This document shows, piece after piece, positions 61,711 through 64,000 of a stretch of 64,000 bases of DNA (the stretch's first letter is position 1; every line of letters begins with the position of its first letter). The DNA comes from Lycocorax pyrrhopterus obiensis (taxonomy: Eukaryota > Chordata > Aves > Passeriformes > Paradisaeidae). Location: NCBI GenBank assembly GCA_014706295.1, contig JACSVZ010000002.1, forward strand, positions 24,524,757 through 24,588,756, read 5' to 3'. Position numbers and translations under genes: made by a program. The notes below the pieces were generated by a model. That model had not been told where the DNA came from and did no database searches. It saw only the letters and a list, made by a program, of their open reading frames with translations.

Positions 61711-64000
61711 GTAAGTCATCATTTGCACTTGTGCAGCTGGGCAGGGACACAGGGGTCACTCTTTGCATGACTAACAGCACTTTTCTTTTCTTGTAAGTTA
61801 CAATGACCTTTTGGGATCTGTTTTTGAAATCCGTCATAGCCGGGATACAGAAGACATTCCCTTTCTGTAGGAAAACCCGAAGCAGAAAATATTTTGTGAG
61901 CCATTGCAGAGGCTGGTTTTGCCCTGTTTTTTTTCTTGGTGTTTCTCTGCTGATAAGAAAATATGGCATCATGTTATGTCTACTACAAATATAGTGCAAA
62001 GGCTATCAAAATACCAGCATGAAAGAGAAGGATGGTGACTTTTCCTGAAGTACAGTGAGTTATGATGATTATCACGGATTTTAGAAAATTAATTTACTGG
62101 CTGCGTAAAGAAGTGCATCTTGCAGGATGTCAGAGCTTTGTCTTGCAGATCTGTTTTACCTCTGTACACTTTGGACATAAGTGGTACAGTACCACATTCG
62201 TTTCCCTGAAGTTATGTTGTCACAGAGTTTATGTTACTCAAAACTCAAGCTTACTCAAATCTATGTATTTGGGTTATATGGATTCTGGATATTCCAGGAA
62301 ACCAGATCCAAGTCTAGATTGTCTATTTTCAACCTGCAAACTTTCTCCCTACTCCCCAGTGTTTGCTTCTTCAAGTTAAATATAATGTGGTTCACTGTAA
62401 GAAGATTGGTCCTCTTTAGATTCCAGGGTTGTCTAAATAATGCCACTGTATTCATGCTCTTGTGCATTCTCTGTCTGCCACTGTCTGTGTGTGGCTGGGG
62501 AATTGAGAATTCTAAGAAGTGGTGTTTTGATTCAGTGAACAAATAAAAAAGCACTCACTGTTTTGGGTTTATCCCAGACCAAATATTTTAGAGTTCAAAT
62601 GCCTTTAAAAAAAATCTTTTTTGAGACCAAGTTCTTAGTTCAGCCTGAGATAAACAGTGCATGTGAGAGTAGTTTTAGCGAAGGACAGGAGGTTACACTT
62701 GCCAAGGATATCATTGCAGACACAGGCAAGCAAGAGATGTGATCCTACCACTGCTTCTGCTTTAATTGAGGTGTACACAGGCTGCAAGGGTATACATCGT
62801 GCATTTTTATGCTCAGTTTGAAGTCTAAATTAAACTAACCATCAGAAGCTCTGGGTTGCAGTGAGACTCCCCAGGCAGCAGAGTAGCCGGCAGCATTAGT
62901 CATGCCCCAGGCGAAAGTGACGCGCACTGACAGCATCAATACACAAAGCCTGGCAGGTTAGATCACTCCTGCTAAAACCACGGGCAGCTTGGTACTGTCC
63001 AGTCTTGCACAACTGCCTGGCTGTCACTGTGCTCTGCCAGGAACTGGAACACCAGGTTTCAATTCTTTTTTTTTTGTCCAAAACAACGCAGCAGGAGCAG
63101 GTGAACTCTTACCCTGGATGAGCAGCCTGGGAAGAGCATCTCTGCTCCCTTGCTATGGCCAGGCAGGGGACATCAGGGAGTCTTGGAGCTCACCAAGGAG
63201 AGGGAGCTGCCTTCTGCAGTGGCTACTGTGTAAACCTTGCTGGACCCCTTGGGCTTGCTTTTTTCCCACTATCTAATATAAAATGCATGAAAGCACTGGC
63301 AGCGGGGACAAGACCCATGGTTTGGGCCAAGCTGCGAACTTCAGAGGTCACCAATTGTGGTAAACAAGAAAAAGAGTAACCACTGTTCAAAAGGGAGCCC
63401 GGTAGTTGACGGGTGCAGTTTGTTACACCACAGCACCTAGAGATGTTAACTTCCAGTCCTGCAAATGGTTTCACATATGTTCAACCATGGCTACTTTGCT
63501 GAAGGCTCAGATGTGTGGAATGATGTAAGTGCCTTCAGTAGTTTTGTGATTAGGTCTGCATGTTTAATCCTGGTCCTCACTTCTGCCCCTCAGTAGGACA
63601 TTTCTGTTCCTTCCCAGTTCATGACTGTGACATCTAAAATCGTCAGTCTGCTTTTAAACGCTTTAGGAACCAGTCTTGGCATCCTCACTTTCACTGCTTC
63701 CTTTAACTTGGAAAAGGCAGTTGACTGCCATTCGTGTCTGTTTTTCCTTTCTGGATGTTGTTTTCTGGTGTTTGGGGTTTTTGTTGTTTTTCTCTTTGTC
63801 TGGGAGCAGGGGGGGTGGTTTATGTATCTTTAGTTTCAAGTATCACATGCTCTAGATTGCTTTTTGTTTATTAATTATCTTCTTTGTGGCCAGTTTTTTT
63901 CTTCACCTTTTTTTTTTTCCTTTAAAACGTATTTTCAGTCAAACATATTTAAAACACAAATGGAAAACTAACTTCCTGGAACTGCAAAATTTGGTCCCAG
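61711..64000 (+). other. Start of the next ACAD intron; no exon seen
   Basis: Begins with the donor gtaagt. I looked for the next expected coding segment (helix after the ERL helix, usually with Q-R-x-x-F/G-x-P) and found none before the window ends. No repeat family recognised. Confidence 0.75.

Noticed and set aside
61428..61796. A 122-codon ORF taken as an independent gene
   Set aside because: Its middle is exon E; the outer parts are intron sequence on both sides of clear splice sites.
61711..64000. Search for the next ACAD exon after E-E-R-L-W-G-V-A-T
   Set aside because: No open segment after an acceptor matches the expected helix; probably beyond the window end.
1..64000. CRISPR arrays, operons, rRNA or tRNA genes
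   Set aside because: No regularly spaced identical repeats, no dense gene arrangement and no cloverleaf-like conserved boxes noticed; the window is vertebrate intronic DNA.

Overview
This is a eukaryotic window, almost certainly from a bird. It is AT-leaning and mostly non-coding, and its exons are short and bounded by GT/AG sites. The dispersed repeats are CR1 LINE 3' ends of avian type, including the characteristic terminal motif that reads 'ccattctatgattcta' on the sense strand. There is also a fragment resembling an avian endogenous retroviral LTR. I saw no prokaryotic operon, CRISPR array, tRNA or rRNA.

The one gene I can firmly support is on the + strand. It is the central part of an acyl-CoA dehydrogenase (ACAD, flavoenzyme of acyl-CoA beta-oxidation or branched-chain amino-acid breakdown). 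Five internal coding exons are visible at 10256-10376, 46912-47041, 50062-50168, 56172-56339 and 61537-61710. Their phases chain without a break (0/1, 1/2->0, and so on) to give about 233 continuous codons. These run from the alpha-helical N-terminal domain, through the FAD-contacting beta domain (GISEAGAGSD and KMWITSG motifs), to the start of the C-terminal helical domain (EERL). The 5' exons (start codon, mitochondrial transit peptide) and the 3' exons (rest of the C-terminal domain) were not found and should lie outside the window. The first intron seen is very long, about 36.5 kb. The others are about 3.0, 6.0 and 5.2 kb. The protein resembles the LCAD/IVD side of the family and may be the non-mammalian vertebrate protein annotated as 'probable acyl-CoA dehydrogenase 6', but I recall that name only from general knowledge and could not check it.

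Layout: 1-10255 holds no confirmed gene. It contains a possible poly(A) signal near 1681, a short open segment near 2115-2343, a 106-bp sequence present twice (3811 and 5352) and one CR1. 10377-46911 is the long intron. It holds most of the repeats: CR1 at about 17.1, 18.3, 20.2, 23.7-24.4 and 27.9 kb, an LTR-like block at 43.1-43.5 kb, and several simple-sequence tracts. It also holds a statistically notable but unrecognised 224-codon minus-strand ORF at 44.6-45.3 kb. 47-61.5 kb alternates short exons with introns that include two strongly AT-rich islands. 61711-64000 is the beginning of the next intron. I found no clear undescribed system. The most useful leads are the unexplained duplicated 106-bp sequence, the 224-codon ORF and the ACAD sequence features.
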